64,000 nt of DNA, taken from NCBI GenBank assembly GCA_023957385.1, contig JAMLGZ010000002.1, forward strand, positions 620,001 through 684,000, given 5' to 3'. The notes below the pieces were generated by a model. The model saw only the letters and a list, made by a program, of their open reading frames with translations. It did not search any database and was not told the origin of the DNA. The DNA comes from Brumimicrobium sp. (lineage in GTDB: Bacteria; Bacteroidota; Bacteroidia; Flavobacteriales_D; Crocinitomicaceae). Position 1 is the stretch's first letter, and every line of letters begins with the position of its first letter. This document shows positions 1 to 9,636 of the stretch, one piece after another. The position numbers were made by a program, and so were the translations under genes.

Positions 1-1
1 A

Positions 2-3000
2 CAAATTGAGAAAAATAATAGATATCATCCTGAATTTTTGAGTACTGCTGTTTACCATCGCCTACATTATGTCATGAATACTTTTATGAATTCCATGAAT
101 GATGAACGGGCGGAAAAGATCTGGCAGGAGGAATTTACTTATTTTGAGAAGAGTGAAGCACGTTCTAAATTTTTGTTTGAAGTTGCTAAAATCAAATATA
201 ATCTTGGTAAACAGTATCATTTTAAAACAAATCCGAAAAATGAGGTCTTGATAAAAGAAGCGTTTGACTTGTTAACCCAAGAAATAAACCTGTATCCGAA
301 TAATGATTTTAAATATGAAATTGAAACATCCCTTGAAGTAATTAAAAACAAAGAAATTTCCATTCAGATTCCAGATATAACAACTCCTGAAAAAGCTATT
401 CCTCTTTTTATCTCGCACCGTAATTATTCGACACAATATATCCGTATCTATCGGATGGATAACTTTAATCCTTTGGACGAAAAATCATTGAAAGATTATT
501 TTAAAGGGAACCACATGACGTTGGTTTCAAGTCAGAAAATAGATTTGTTAAATAAAGGCTTATTCCAAACCAGATCTACAGAGTTATTATTAAATAAAAT
601 CTCAACTGTTGGGATGTATTACGTTATTCTATCCGAAGATGAAACGGATTTAAAACAATTATCTAAAGATGATCGGGCTTGGAGAGACTATCAAATGATG
701 TCCTCCAAGTTAAACGTAACCAATATTAGTGCAACAGTTTCCAAGAATGATGGTGTAATCTCAACTTTGGTTGTTGATCAAAAGACAGGAAAACCTGTAA
801 AAGGTGCAACTGTAGAGATTTATGAATATGTGTATCGATGGAATGAACGGTATAAATTGGTAACGAAAGGAACTACAGATGCAAAAGGATTATACTGTCA
901 TCAAGGTGGAAATAATAGTTCTTTTTTTGTTATTGTAAAATCGGTTAATTCGCAACTTGGTACTTCTATGTATGCGTATAACTACAATACAGTTAAAACA
1001 GCAAATACAAAACTTTTAACGGATAGAACCATCTACAGACCTGGACAAACGATTTATTTTAAAGGAATAACTTACAGTGGAAAAGACAATGATTTTCAGG
1101 TTGAGAAAGGACTCTCCATTAAGTTGACAGTCAAAGACGCATCCTACCAGGAAATTTATACAAATACCTATCTAACAAATGAATTTGGAAGTTTTGATGG
1201 CAGTTTTCAATTACCTAAAACAACCTCATTAGGGAATTTCCAGATTACAGCCACATATTCTTATGATAATCGTTCTAATTCTGCATATACAAGTGTTCGA
1301 GTAGAAGAATATAAAAGACCAACTTTTGAATTGAAATTAAATCAACCGGAACAAACCGCACGATTGAATGATACTATTAGTTTCAAAGGAAATACCAAAG
1401 CTTTTGCAGGTTATCCAATTTCAGGAGCAAAAGTTACGTATTCAATTTATCGAAATTGGAGTAATTACTGGAGGTATTTCTATCCATCTTATAGAGGAGG
1501 AGATTTGTTACAAGAGGATACACTTTATACAGATGGGAATGGAGAATTTGAGATTTCGTTCTTTTCGGCTACAGATCCCAATGCGCTTAGATATGCCTAT
1601 TACTATTATGAAATTCGTGTAAAGGTTACTGATATAACTGGAGAAACACATGAAGAAACGCTTACCATGACTTTAAATGAAATAGGGTTGGCATTAGATA
1701 TGAATGTGCCTTCCAGATGGCTAAATACAGAAGAAGGAAAGGTAAGTCTTAACGTGGTGAATCTGGCAGGTAAAACCCAAAGTGAATACAAGGGAACACT
1801 AGAAGTCTATAAAAAGATTGAACCTGCAAAATTTATGAATCGTATCTGGAGCAATGCAGAAGATTGTCGCATCTCAGAAAAAGAATTTGGAGAACTATAC
1901 CCCTATAACAGATGGGATGATTATGCCGATAATTCTGGAGAATTACAACTTGTGAAAACCCTAAATTTTAAATCAGGAGATACTTTAGAGTTGAAAACGC
2001 TTTTAGCAGAAATGGAGGGTGAATTCGTCTTTAAAGCAAAGGTTAAGACGAAAGAAGAGTATGAATTAACTGCAGAAGCAACGACTTATGCTATTTATGT
2101 AGATAGTAAAAAGATGCCATATAAAAATTCTTTGTCACTTTTTACTACTGCTTCAACAGTGAAGGTCGGGAACTCAGTAACATTTATGGTGGGATCTTCT
2201 TTTAAGGGAGCAGAGGCATTAGTGACTCTTCACCGAAAAGGGAAGATACTTAGTCAGGAGTGGGTTAAATTAGATGAGCGTTATAAAACTACTTATAAAG
2301 TAACAGAAGAAGATAGAGGAGGAATTAATTTGGATGTCATCTTGTTTTATAACGGTGTGTTTTATTTTGTAGATGAAGGTGTTTATGTGCCGTATGATAA
2401 TAAAGAATTAACGATTCAAACAAAAGTTTTTAGAGATAAACTGCAACCCGGTTCAAAAGAACAATGGACTTTTACAGTAAAAGATAAAGATGGAAATGCT
2501 GTGGATGCCGAATTAGCCGCGGCTATGTATGATGCGTCTTTGGACCAACTCTATTCATCTAATAATTGGGGATTATGGCCTTATTACTCGTATAGTATAG
2601 CAAAGAATTGGAGTAGTCAGTTGAGCGTTTCATATCCTTATAAAAATTTGTATGGAATGAACTGGGGAGGCTATTCTGGAATTTTATCTCCAGACTATTG
2701 GAAAAGGAATTATGATATACAAGCATACCGTGTGTTAAACGGATACAACTATTATGGTGATTATACTAAAAGAAACGGAGGGATTACAACTGTAGTACGT
2801 GAGGATATGGCTGCTATACCCCTAATGGCAAAATTAGAGTCTATTACTGAGGAAAATGAGTACAAAAATCTAGAAGACCAAGATAAATCACAAGACACTC
2901 TTGAAATTCCACAAGAACAATCAACTGGGTCGGAGCAAAAAACTCAACTGAGAACCAATTTTAATGAAACAGCTTTCTTTTATCCGACTATTTATAAGGA

Positions 3001-5272
3001 TGCTTCTAATGATTATGTGTTGAACTTTACACTTCCAGAATCTTTAACAAAATGGAAATTGCTTTTGCTATCTCACACAAAAACAATGCAGACAGGTAGT
3101 TTTCAAAAAGAGATTGTCGCACAAAAGGACCTGATGATTACTGCCAATGCTACACGCTTTTTACGAAGAGGTGATAAAATTGACTTTGCATCCAAAGTGG
3201 TAAATTTAACCGATCAAGAACAAGTGGTAACAGTAACTTTATCCTTACGAAATCCAATTACAGAAAAAGAATTAAATTGGTTTACAGATGATGATTTTAA
3301 AAGAATTCTAACTGTTCCTGCTAACTCTTCTAAAGATGTAAAATGGTCTTTATCGATAGGAGAAGACGATTTAATGGAATATACGTTGACTGCTTCCAAT
3401 GAAAACTTCAGTGACGGAGAACGCAATCTCATTCCTATATTGAGTAATCGAGTTTTGGTGACAGAAACAGAACACGCCATTATTCGAGACAAGGGAAAAA
3501 CCCAAGTTCAATTCGATGCTTTTGTTAACCAAAACTCTAGCACATTAGATAACAAATCATTTACCATCAATTATACGGATAATCTTGCTTGGAATGCTAT
3601 TTTGGCTTTACCTTCCTTAAATAAGCGCGAAGATCAAAGTGTTATTTCTTTAATGAATAGCTATTATGCAAATGCTATTTCACGATATATCATAGAACAA
3701 AATCCAAAGATTCAAACCATCTTTAATCAATGGAAAAATAAAACCCCTGATGTATTCTGGAGTGAATTAGAAAAGAATGAAGAAGTAAAGAACATCTTAT
3801 TGAAGGAAACTCCTTGGGTACTTGATGCTCAAGACGAAACTGAACAACGTAGAAGAATCGGTGTGTTATTTGAGTTAAACCAAGTGATAGACAATCAACG
3901 AAACTTACTTGCAGAATTGCGAAAAATGCAAAATCCTGACGGCGGTTTCTCTTGGTTTAAAGAGGGGAGATCGAGTGAATATATTACTCAAATTATTGTG
4001 TTGAGAATTGCAGAACTCAAATTAATTGGCGTTTCAACTACGGAAGTAGATGCTATTGCAACAAGAGCTCAGAGATATGTGGAGAATAAACAAATCGAAG
4101 CCTACAATAAATGGAAATCATTAAAGAAGGATAAAGACGCTGAGTATGGTTTAAATATTTATGATGTGAATTGGTTGTATATCCGTAGCTTAATGGGACT
4201 GAAGATGACCTCTCGTGTTGAAGAGTTAATTACTTACTACCAAAGTAAGTTAAAGAAAGATTGGACTAAATTTAGTATCTATACACAAGCTACAGCTGGA
4301 ATCTACTTTAAACGAGAGGGATTTGATAAAGAAGCAAACTTGATTTTATCATCTTTAACAGATAGAGCGAAAAAGAAATCTAATATAGGAATGTATTGGG
4401 TAGAAAATTCTGGATATTACTGGTTTGATAATAAGATTTCCATCCAAGCTGCAATTATTCAGTTCATGAAAGAAGTAAATGCTTCCGAAGAAATTATAGA
4501 TGATGCCCGATTTTGGTTGATATTGAACAAAGAAACTAATGCGTGGCAGACAGGTGCAGAAACTGCGGATGCTATAGCTGCCATTTTACTAACCAATAAA
4601 GATTATTTAAAGACAGCACCCGCACCAAAGATCACTGTGGGTCATCAGGAATTAGTATATCAAGATAAGACAGGTGATAATCAAATTCAAGTTGAATATA
4701 CAGAAGGATTAGGGCAGGTGAAGCATGCTTGGACGGGTGGAGATGTAACCAAAGATTTAGGGAATGTGACTATTGAGAAACAAAGTGAAGGTCCGGCAGC
4801 ATTGAGTTTATTCTGGCAATACACCGAAGATTTAAGCAAGGTGAAATCAAGTCAAAATAGCGCTATGTATATTACTAAAACTTACAAACGAATAGTGCCA
4901 GGAGACAAAAAAGAGGAAGGTGTTGAAGCTACTCAATTTAGCATTGGAGACAAAATACAAATTGAGTTAGTGGTCACTGTAGATAGAGATTTGGAATATG
5001 TTTACATCAAAGATTTACGTCCTGCAGGATTTGAACCAGCAGAAACTACGAGTGGATATCATTGGGATTATCGCGTGGTATATTACCAGAGTCCGAAAGA
5101 TGCCTCTATGGATTTCTTTGTGGAGCGTATGGAAAAAGGCACCTATAAATTCACCTATACAGTGTATGCAACCCACAGTGGGGAATTTAATAGTGGTTTA
5201 GCTTCTGTACAATGCTTGTATGCGCCTGCTTTTGCTGGAAATAGTGGAACGAAAGAGATAGTAATTAAATAA
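2..5272 (+). CDS. Alpha-2-macroglobulin family protein, 5'-truncated by the window edge
   Basis: The reading frame is open from base 2, so the true start lies before the window; the TTG at 38 is not a convincing start. About 1,756 codons are visible. Family knowledge: bacterial alpha-2-macroglobulins are large envelope proteins thought to trap foreign proteases. Seen here: an MG2-type signature (TDRTIYRPGQTIYFKG) encoded near 1020, a series of beta-rich macroglobulin segments, the A2M-type segment around 3000, and a helical segment with NPDGGFSWF near 3930 as in thioester-domain proteins. The thioester motif CxEQ is replaced by R-E-D-Q (3626-3637), just before the conserved YYANA, so no thioester can form. 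The C-terminal portion has the usual receptor-binding-like beta domain. It is convergent with the esterase gene, leaving only three bases between stop codons. The family call is firm; protease trapping is inference. Confidence 0.9.
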   Translation, partial: QIEKNNRYHPEFLSTAVYHRLHYVMNTFMNSMNDERAEKIWQEEFTYFEKSEARSKFLFEVAKIKYNLGKQYHFKTNPKNEVLIKEAFDLLTQEINLYPNNDFKYEIETSLEVIKNKEISIQIPDITTPEKAIPLFISHRNYSTQYIRIYRMDNFNPLDEKSLKDYFKGNHMTLVSSQKIDLLNKGLFQTRSTELLLNKISTVGMYYVILSEDETDLKQLSKDDRAWRDYQMMSSKLNVTNISATVSKNDGVISTLVVDQKTGKPVKGATVEIYEYVYRWNERYKLVTKGTTDAKGLYCHQGGNNSSFFVIVKSVNSQLGTSMYAYNYNTVKTANTKLLTDRTIYRPGQTIYFKGITYSGKDNDFQVEKGLSIKLTVKDASYQEIYTNTYLTNEFGSFDGSFQLPKTTSLGNFQITATYSYDNRSNSAYTSVRVEEYKRPTFELKLNQPEQTARLNDTISFKGNTKAFAGYPISGAKVTYSIYRNWSNYWRYFYPSYRGGDLLQEDTLYTDGNGEFEISFFSATDPNALRYAYYYYEIRVKVTDITGETHEETLTMTLNEIGLALDMNVPSRWLNTEEGKVSLNVVNLAGKTQSEYKGTLEVYKKIEPAKFMNRIWSNAEDCRISEKEFGELYPYNRWDDYADNSGELQLVKTLNFKSGDTLELKTLLAEMEGEFVFKAKVKTKEEYELTAEATTYAIYVDSKKMPYKNSLSLFTTASTVKVGNSVTFMVGSSFKGAEALVTLHRKGKILSQEWVKLDERYKTTYKVTEEDRGGINLDVILFYNGVFYFVDEGVYVPYDNKELTIQTKVFRDKLQPGSKEQWTFTVKDKDGNAVDAELAAAMYDASLDQLYSSNNWGLWPYYSYSIAKNWSSQLSVSYPYKNLYGMNWGGYSGILSPDYWKRNYDIQAYRVLNGYNYYGDYTKRNGGITTVVREDMAAIPLMAKLESITEENEYKNLEDQDKSQDTLEIPQEQSTGSEQKTQLRTNFNETAFFYPTIYKDASNDYVLNFTLPESLTKWKLLLLSHTKTMQTGSFQKEIVAQKDLMITANATRFLRRGDKIDFASKVVNLTDQEQVVTVTLSLRNPITEKELNWFTDDDFKRILTVPANSSKDVKWSLSIGEDDLMEYTLTASNENFSDGERNLIPILSNRVLVTETEHAIIRDKGKTQVQFDAFVNQNSSTLDNKSFTINYTDNLAWNAILALPSLNKREDQSVISLMNSYYANAISRYIIEQNPKIQTIFNQWKNKTPDVFWSELEKNEEVKNILLKETPWVLDAQDETEQRRRIGVLFELNQVIDNQRNLLAELRKMQNPDGGFSWFKEGRSSEYITQIIVLRIAELKLIGVSTTEVDAIATRAQRYVENKQIEAYNKWKSLKKDKDAEYGLNIYDVNWLYIRSLMGLKMTSRVEELITYYQSKLKKDWTKFSIYTQATAGIYFKREGFDKEANLILSSLTDRAKKKSNIGMYWVENSGYYWFDNKISIQAAIIQFMKEVNASEEIIDDARFWLILNKETNAWQTGAETADAIAAILLTNKDYLKTAPAPKITVGHQELVYQDKTGDNQIQVEYTEGLGQVKHAWTGGDVTKDLGNVTIEKQSEGPAALSLFWQYTEDLSKVKSSQNSAMYITKTYKRIVPGDKKEEGVEATQFSIGDKIQIELVVTVDRDLEYVYIKDLRPAGFEPAETTSGYHWDYRVVYYQSPKDASMDFFVERMEKGTYKFTYTVYATHSGEFNSGLASVQCLYAPAFAGNSGTKEIVIK

Positions 5273-5275
5273 TTA

Positions 5276-6166
5276 CTATTCCTCTTCCAATCTATATTTT
5301 CTCATAAATAACCAGATTCGCTTGCTATCGTCAGATAACCAAGTGTGAACTGATTCATTCTTTTTGAAAAACTCAACATTTGTTTTTCCATTAGAATAAA
5401 CATAATGATCCACAGAAACAAGTGTGTCTAGTTTTCGATCAAAATCATTATAAACTTCATGTTTTATAGGCTTCTCTTTGCATTTATTTTGTTTTACCCA
5501 AAAAGCCACAGTTTCTTCTGCTCCTTTTCCTATTCTTGGATTTGTATAAGAAATAGTTGGGTCATTGGTGCCGTGAAAATGAGCAATGGGAATATCACGA
5601 ATTATTGTACGATCACCAATTAATCCTCCGATTGTTCCACTGACAGAAGCAAAAGCAGCAAAACGAGAATTCCTTTCTATAGCCATTCTTTGAGTCATGA
5701 ATCCACCCATGGAAAATCCACATAAATAGATTCGTTTCTTATCGACAGAATAGGTTCCTTCAACTTTATCTAACATAGCTTCAATAAAGCCCTTATCATC
5801 AATATCTCCATTCATTGAAAATCCTTGACCTAAAAATCCAATACCTGCCCCGGAATTCCACGCCCGCATTCCAGTTTTTTCAAATGCTTCTGCTACGGGA
5901 ACTAACAAAATAAAATTAGCAGTATCTGCAATAGGTATAAATTGATTGGGCTCGTATAGATCAGCAACACCTTCTACTCCCATATAACCTACACCATGTA
6001 GATATACAACCACGGGAACCGCTTTCTCAGGGGAATATATTTTTGGAACATAAATATAATAGAATCTATTTTTACCATCGAAGAAGATAGCCTCTGCTCG
6101 AAGTTGTGCTTGAAGGGTTGTAAAACTTCCTAAAACGGATAGAAGTACTAGCAAAAATGTTTTCAT
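5276..6166 (-). CDS. Secreted PHB-depolymerase/LpqC-like esterase (alpha/beta hydrolase)
   Basis: A 296-residue protein with a signal peptide (about residues 1-20, ending LQAQ), so it is exported. It has an alpha/beta-hydrolase fold of the esterase/PHB-depolymerase group: VYLHGVG near residue 55 as the oxyanion segment, the nucleophile elbow GFSMGG with Ser152, a likely acid Asp202 in HGTNDPT, and His274 in SVHTWL. The full catalytic triad is therefore present. Such enzymes hydrolyse ester bonds, often acetyl or feruloyl esters on polysaccharides, or short polyesters; the substrate cannot be read from the sequence. A -7-like element TACCTTTA lies at 6186-6193 on the minus strand, 20 bases upstream, with a TTG 17 bases before it. 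The gene is divergent from the Crp/Fnr regulator. Confidence 0.82.
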   Translation of the reverse strand: MKTFLLVLLSVLGSFTTLQAQLRAEAIFFDGKNRFYYIYVPKIYSPEKAVPVVVYLHGVGYMGVEGVADLYEPNQFIPIADTANFILLVPVAEAFEKTGMRAWNSGAGIGFLGQGFSMNGDIDDKGFIEAMLDKVEGTYSVDKKRIYLCGFSMGGFMTQRMAIERNSRFAAFASVSGTIGGLIGDRTIIRDIPIAHFHGTNDPTISYTNPRIGKGAEETVAFWVKQNKCKEKPIKHEVYNDFDRKLDTLVSVDHYVYSNGKTNVEFFKKNESVHTWLSDDSKRIWLFMRKYRLEEE

Positions 6167-6260
6167 AATTATTCTAATTGTGTTTTAAAGGTACAGTGTA
6201 TTCATGAACGCAAAAATCGAGCCTATAGTATATTGTTTATACTCACAATCAAAAATAGTT

Positions 6261-6268
6261 TATCTTTG
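6261..6268 (+). promoter_or_regulatory. -7 promoter element TATCTTTG of the Crp/Fnr gene
   Basis: TATCTTTG matches the Bacteroidota TAnnTTTG element exactly. Only four bases separate it from the ATG at 6273, so transcription should begin at or next to the start codon. This supports 6273 rather than the upstream in-frame ATG at 6204. A TTG sits at 6233-6235, 25 bases upstream, which is longer than usual. Confidence 0.6.
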
Positions 6269-6272
6269 CTTT

Positions 6273-6902
6273 ATGGAAGATTTACGACAACTCTCACCTT
6301 TCAATTCTTCTCCATTATTGATGGAAAAGATGAAAGAATTTGGAATTACAAAGAATTTTAAATCAGGAGATATCTTACTGGATGAAAATTCTTATATCCG
6401 CTCTATTCCTATTGTAACCAAAGGAGTGGTGAAAGTTGTTCGAACAGAAGAAGATGGTCGGGAAATATTGTTGTATTACATTCGACCAGGCGAAAGTTGT
6501 ATTATGTCTTTTTTGGGAGGTTTACACAATGAATCGAGTAAAGTGCGAGCAGAGGTTGAGGAAGAAGCAGAGGTATTATTAGTTCCTATAGAAAAACTTC
6601 CATATTTCATGAAGGAATATCCCCAATGGTTGGATTACATTTTCCGCTTATATCATAAACGATTTGAAGAATTATTGGAGGTTGTTAATGCGATAGCATT
6701 TAAGAAAATGGATGAGCGTTTATTAGAATCATTAGAGAAAAAAGCTGAAGTATTACGTTCCAAAACGATTCAAATTACCCATGAACAGTTGGCTAATGAA
6801 CTAGGTACAGCCCGCGTCGTAGTTTCTCGCTTACTTAAGAGGTTAGAAGAGGAAGGGCAAGTTGAATTAGGGAGAAATAAGATTGTTCTTTTGAGTAAAT
6901 AG
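6273..6902 (+). CDS. Crp/Fnr family transcriptional regulator
   Basis: The protein is 209 residues from the ATG at 6273. An upstream in-frame ATG at 6204 would add 23 residues, but the -7 element at 6261-6268 lies inside that stretch, so I prefer 6273. Residues about 15-135 form a cyclic-nucleotide-binding-like beta-roll (SGDILLDENSYIRSIPIV, then GVVKVVRTEEDGREILLYYI and RPGESC). The C-terminus is a Crp-type winged helix with helix-turn-helix ITHEQLANELGTARVVVSRLL. I see no N-terminal Cys cluster as in oxygen-sensing Fnr. It stands directly upstream of the TauE/CstB-like genes, whose promoters share a candidate Crp-type operator. I infer that it controls them in response to a sulfur or redox signal; the ligand is unknown. 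Confidence 0.88.
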   Translation: MEDLRQLSPFNSSPLLMEKMKEFGITKNFKSGDILLDENSYIRSIPIVTKGVVKVVRTEEDGREILLYYIRPGESCIMSFLGGLHNESSKVRAEVEEEAEVLLVPIEKLPYFMKEYPQWLDYIFRLYHKRFEELLEVVNAIAFKKMDERLLESLEKKAEVLRSKTIQITHEQLANELGTARVVVSRLLKRLEEEGQVELGRNKIVLLSK

Positions 6903-6909
6903 ATTCTCC

Positions 6910-6930
6910 TTTGTAACAAAAGTCGCTGAG
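6910..6930 (+). promoter_or_regulatory. Candidate Crp/Fnr operator upstream of the TauE permease gene
   Basis: The sequence TTGTAACAAAAGTCGCTGAG carries the half-palindrome GTAAC-N4-GTnnC. The same motif occurs at 7781-7800 and 17144-17161. In all three cases GTAAC begins exactly 36 bases before the -7 element, here TAATTTTG at 6949-6956. The centre lies about 41 bases before the expected transcription start, the usual place for a class II Crp-type activator. Confidence 0.6.
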
Positions 6931-6948
6931 CAGAAATTATCCTATTAT

Positions 6949-6956
6949 TAATTTTG
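6949..6956 (+). promoter_or_regulatory. -7 promoter element TAATTTTG of the TauE permease gene
   Basis: Exact TAnnTTTG match, placing the transcription start near 6961 and leaving a leader of roughly 13 bases before the ATG at 6974. No good -33 TTG is present; the operator-like motif at 6910-6930 takes that position, as expected for an activator-dependent promoter. Confidence 0.6.
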
Positions 6957-6973
6957 GAGCCTAGATTAAATAC

Positions 6974-7768
6974 ATGATTATAATAGGCTTATTTGCTGCA
7001 GTAATAATTGGAATTTCTTTGGGACTAATAGGAGGGGGAGGAAGCATACTCACTGTTCCCGTTTTAGTATATATCTTTCACGTTGAGACCGTTTTAGCAA
7101 CTGGATATTCCTTATTTATTGTAGGTGTGACTAGTTTGGTTGGCTCCATGTCCTATTTTAGGAGTAAATTAATCAATTTGAAGACGGCTATAATATTTGG
7201 GGTTCCCTCCTTTATTTCAGTGTATCTAACTAGAGCTTTTGTAATACCAAGTGTCCCAGATGAGATTATGCAATGGGGAGATTTTCTTCTTACTAAAGAT
7301 AGATTCTTATTGATTCTGTTTTCTGTATTAATGATTGGAGCCTCTTATAGTATGATAAAAAAACCGAAACTAATTTCAAAAGAAGAAGATTCTCATCAAG
7401 TATTTAACTATCCACTTATATTGTTAGAGGGTGTTGTCGTTGGATTTTTAACAGGTTTGGTCGGTGCAGGAGGAGGCTTCCTGATTATCCCAGCTTTGGT
7501 AGTTTTTAGTAAATTACCAATGAAAGAAGCAGTAGGAACCTCTCTCTTGATTATTGCTACTAAATCCTTGGTTGGTTTTACTGGAGAAATTGGTAGATAT
7601 GCTATCGATTGGTATTTCTTGATAGGGATTTCGGTGGTAGCGGTTATAGGAATCTTTCTAGGTACGCTACTTTCTAAAAAGATGAATGGTGAACAATTAA
7701 AACCAGCTTTTGGATGGTTTACCTTAGTGATGGGTATTTATATTATTGTAAAGGAGCTGTTTTTATAA
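6974..7768 (+). CDS. TauE/SafE family sulfite/sulfur-compound permease
   Basis: A 264-residue integral membrane protein with about eight hydrophobic segments. It has the internal two-fold repeat of the TauE/SafE family: GLIGGGGSILTVPVLVYIF near residue 16 and GLVGAGGGFLIIPALVVF near residue 160. Members export or import sulfite, sulfoacetate, thiosulfate or related anions across the inner membrane. The gene lies between the Crp/Fnr regulator and the persulfide dioxygenase-rhodanese fusion. The same pairing occurs in the staphylococcal cst operon, where TauE accompanies CstA and CstB. I infer export of sulfite or thiosulfate made by the neighbouring enzyme; direction and substrate are not shown by the sequence. 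It has its own promoter and candidate operator. Confidence 0.88.
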   Translation: MIIIGLFAAVIIGISLGLIGGGGSILTVPVLVYIFHVETVLATGYSLFIVGVTSLVGSMSYFRSKLINLKTAIIFGVPSFISVYLTRAFVIPSVPDEIMQWGDFLLTKDRFLLILFSVLMIGASYSMIKKPKLISKEEDSHQVFNYPLILLEGVVVGFLTGLVGAGGGFLIIPALVVFSKLPMKEAVGTSLLIIATKSLVGFTGEIGRYAIDWYFLIGISVVAVIGIFLGTLLSKKMNGEQLKPAFGWFTLVMGIYIIVKELFL

Positions 7769-7780
7769 TTTATTTTAGCT

Positions 7781-7800
7781 CTGTAACAAAAGTAGCTGTG
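7781..7800 (+). promoter_or_regulatory. Candidate Crp/Fnr operator upstream of the CstB-like gene
   Basis: CTGTAACAAAAGTAGCTGTG. GTAACAAAAGT and GCTG are identical to the site at 6910. GTAAC at 7783 lies exactly 36 bases before the element GATATTTG at 7819-7826, a weak -7 match that would need activator help. That spacing equals the spacing at the other two sites. Confidence 0.6.
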
Positions 7801-7852
7801 TAGCTTAAATATCCTCTTGATATTTGCATCATAAATTTAAAAAAATTGATAT

Positions 7853-9271
7853 ATGTTTTTTCAGCACGTTTACAATAAGAGTTTAGCTCAAGGCAGTTAT
7901 GTAGTAGGATGCCAAGCAACTGGTGAGGCAATTGTTATTGACGCACAGAGAGATGTCGATGTTTATTTGGAGATTGCTAAACAAAATAATTTGCGCATTA
8001 CACATATTGCTGAGACACATATTCATGCAGATTATTTGTGTGGTTCTAGGGAATTGGCAGCATTAACCGGTGCTAAGATGTATTTATCAGATGAAGGAGG
8101 TTCCGATTGGCAATATGAATTTGATCATATTGGCGTAAAAGATGGAGATATTATAAAGGTGGGAAACTTGAGTTTGAAAGTAATGCATACCCCAGGACAT
8201 ACTCCAGAGAGTATTAGTTTTCTATTAACAGATCATCCAGCTACCGATGAACCAGTGATGGTATTTACAGGTGACTTTGTTTTTGTAGGAGATATAGGAC
8301 GACCCGATTTATTGGAAGAAGCTGCTGGGTTAATTGGTACGAAAGAAGTAGGCGCAAAACAAATGTATAAGTCTATTCAACGATTTGCTGAATTACCGGG
8401 TCATATTCAGATTTGGCCAGCTCATGGTGCCGGATCAGCATGCGGAAAAGCATTAGGTGCTGTAGCAAATTCTACAGTAGGATATGAGAAAATAAGAAAC
8501 TGGGCTTTTAAATTTGAAAATGCAGAAGGAGAATTTATTGATTATCTGCTCGCAGATCAACCTGAACCGCCAACGTATTTTGCTATGATGAAGCGTCTAA
8601 ACAAGGTGGATAGACCTCTTTTAGTAAGTGTTCCTAAACATAAGAAATTGAATAATGAAGAGTTCCTGAAAGCGTATAATGATGGAATAAAAGTGATTGA
8701 TACCCGTAATAAGATGGATTTTGCAAAAGAATTTATTCCAGGAAGTATTAATATTCAAGGAAACAATGCTTTGTCTACATGGGCAGGATGGATTCTTAAC
8801 TATGAAGAGAAATTCATATTAGTAGCAGATGAAAATCAAATGGAAGATTTAACTAGAAAGTTAATGCGAATTGGGTTGGATAATATAATGGGATACATCA
8901 CTGACATACACTTCCCTGGTTTACAGTTAGAAACAGCAGAATTGTTAAGTAGGGAAGAATTGAAAGTTAAAATCGGTCAGGATAATGTTCAGCTAGTTGA
9001 TGTTCGTGGTTTAACTGAATATAAATCTGGATATATCGAAGGAGCAGAACATAATTTTGTAGGGAAAATACTGAATAATATAGGGAAAATAAATAAAGAT
9101 AAAGAAGTTATCGTGTATTGCCATTCAGGTGATAGAACCTCTGTAGCATTTTCATTATTGAAAAAGGCTGGAATTTCAAATGTAAAGAGTTACATGGGAG
9201 GGATGAAAGAATGGGTTGATAACAAGGAAGAAGTAGTTGTGCCAAAAAAGGAGATGGCAATGACAATATAA
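7853..9271 (+). CDS. CstB-like persulfide dioxygenase-rhodanese fusion
   Basis: A 472-residue cytoplasmic protein with three parts. Residues about 1-250 are a metallo-beta-lactamase-fold persulfide dioxygenase of the ETHE1 type: THIHAD (His56, His58, Asp60), PGHT (His116), FTGD (Asp141) and PAH (His191) are the expected non-haem iron/metal ligands and second-shell residues. Residues about 260-355 form a rhodanese-like domain with no active-site Cys. Residues about 365-460 form a second rhodanese domain with Cys423 in YCHSGDRTS. This order of dioxygenase, inactive rhodanese and active rhodanese is that of CstB from Staphylococcus aureus, which turns low-molecular-weight thiol persulfides into thiosulfate. 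Neighbours (TauE permease, rhodaneses, thioredoxin) fit. The next gene starts three bases after the stop. Confidence 0.87.
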   Translation: MFFQHVYNKSLAQGSYVVGCQATGEAIVIDAQRDVDVYLEIAKQNNLRITHIAETHIHADYLCGSRELAALTGAKMYLSDEGGSDWQYEFDHIGVKDGDIIKVGNLSLKVMHTPGHTPESISFLLTDHPATDEPVMVFTGDFVFVGDIGRPDLLEEAAGLIGTKEVGAKQMYKSIQRFAELPGHIQIWPAHGAGSACGKALGAVANSTVGYEKIRNWAFKFENAEGEFIDYLLADQPEPPTYFAMMKRLNKVDRPLLVSVPKHKKLNNEEFLKAYNDGIKVIDTRNKMDFAKEFIPGSINIQGNNALSTWAGWILNYEEKFILVADENQMEDLTRKLMRIGLDNIMGYITDIHFPGLQLETAELLSREELKVKIGQDNVQLVDVRGLTEYKSGYIEGAEHNFVGKILNNIGKINKDKEVIVYCHSGDRTSVAFSLLKKAGISNVKSYMGGMKEWVDNKEEVVVPKKEMAMTI

Positions 9272-9274
9272 AAT

Positions 9275-9613
9275 ATGAATAATCAAAATTTAAATGTGAT
9301 GAATACAAAACCAACCAAAGAAAATATCAGTCCCTTAGCAAGATTAATTTTAGAAGGTGCTTATCTAGTGGACGTAAGAACTCCTGAAGAGTTTATGTTT
9401 GGAAGTGTACCCGGTGCAGTTAATATTCCTTTGTTTACAGTGCCATTACGAGTGGAGGACTTTAGAGATAAGGATAATATCATTGTGTTTTGCCAAAGCG
9501 GTGCGAGAAGTAGCCAAGCAAAAATGTTTTTAGAACAGAGTGGTATTTCATGTGTTACCAATGGAGGTGGTTGGTATGAAGTGGATGAGGCTTTCCATGA
9601 AGTGAATGAATAA
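9275..9613 (+). CDS. Single-domain rhodanese-like sulfurtransferase
   Basis: A 112-residue protein with no signal peptide, so cytoplasmic. The rhodanese fold is shown by VDVRTPEEF near residue 32 and by the active-site loop FCQSGARSS with Cys73. Single rhodaneses of this type shuttle sulfane sulfur as a Cys persulfide between donors and acceptors. It lies three bases after the CstB-like gene and 23 bases before thioredoxin, so it is almost certainly co-transcribed. A second in-frame ATG at 9299 (MNTKPTK) could be the real start; the first eight residues are poor in structure. I infer a role in passing sulfur to or from the CstB-like enzyme or thioredoxin. Confidence 0.85.
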   Translation: MNNQNLNVMNTKPTKENISPLARLILEGAYLVDVRTPEEFMFGSVPGAVNIPLFTVPLRVEDFRDKDNIIVFCQSGARSSQAKMFLEQSGISCVTNGGGWYEVDEAFHEVNE

Positions 9614-9636
9614 TTTATAAATTAAAAATTAGAGAT

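Noticed and set aside
38..40. TTG at 38 as the start of the alpha-2-macroglobulin gene
   Set aside because: The frame is open to the window edge and the family has a signal peptide and more domains upstream, so the real start is outside the window.
6204..6272. Upstream ATG start for the Crp/Fnr gene
   Set aside because: The extra 23 codons contain the exact -7 promoter element and do not resemble Crp/Fnr N-termini.
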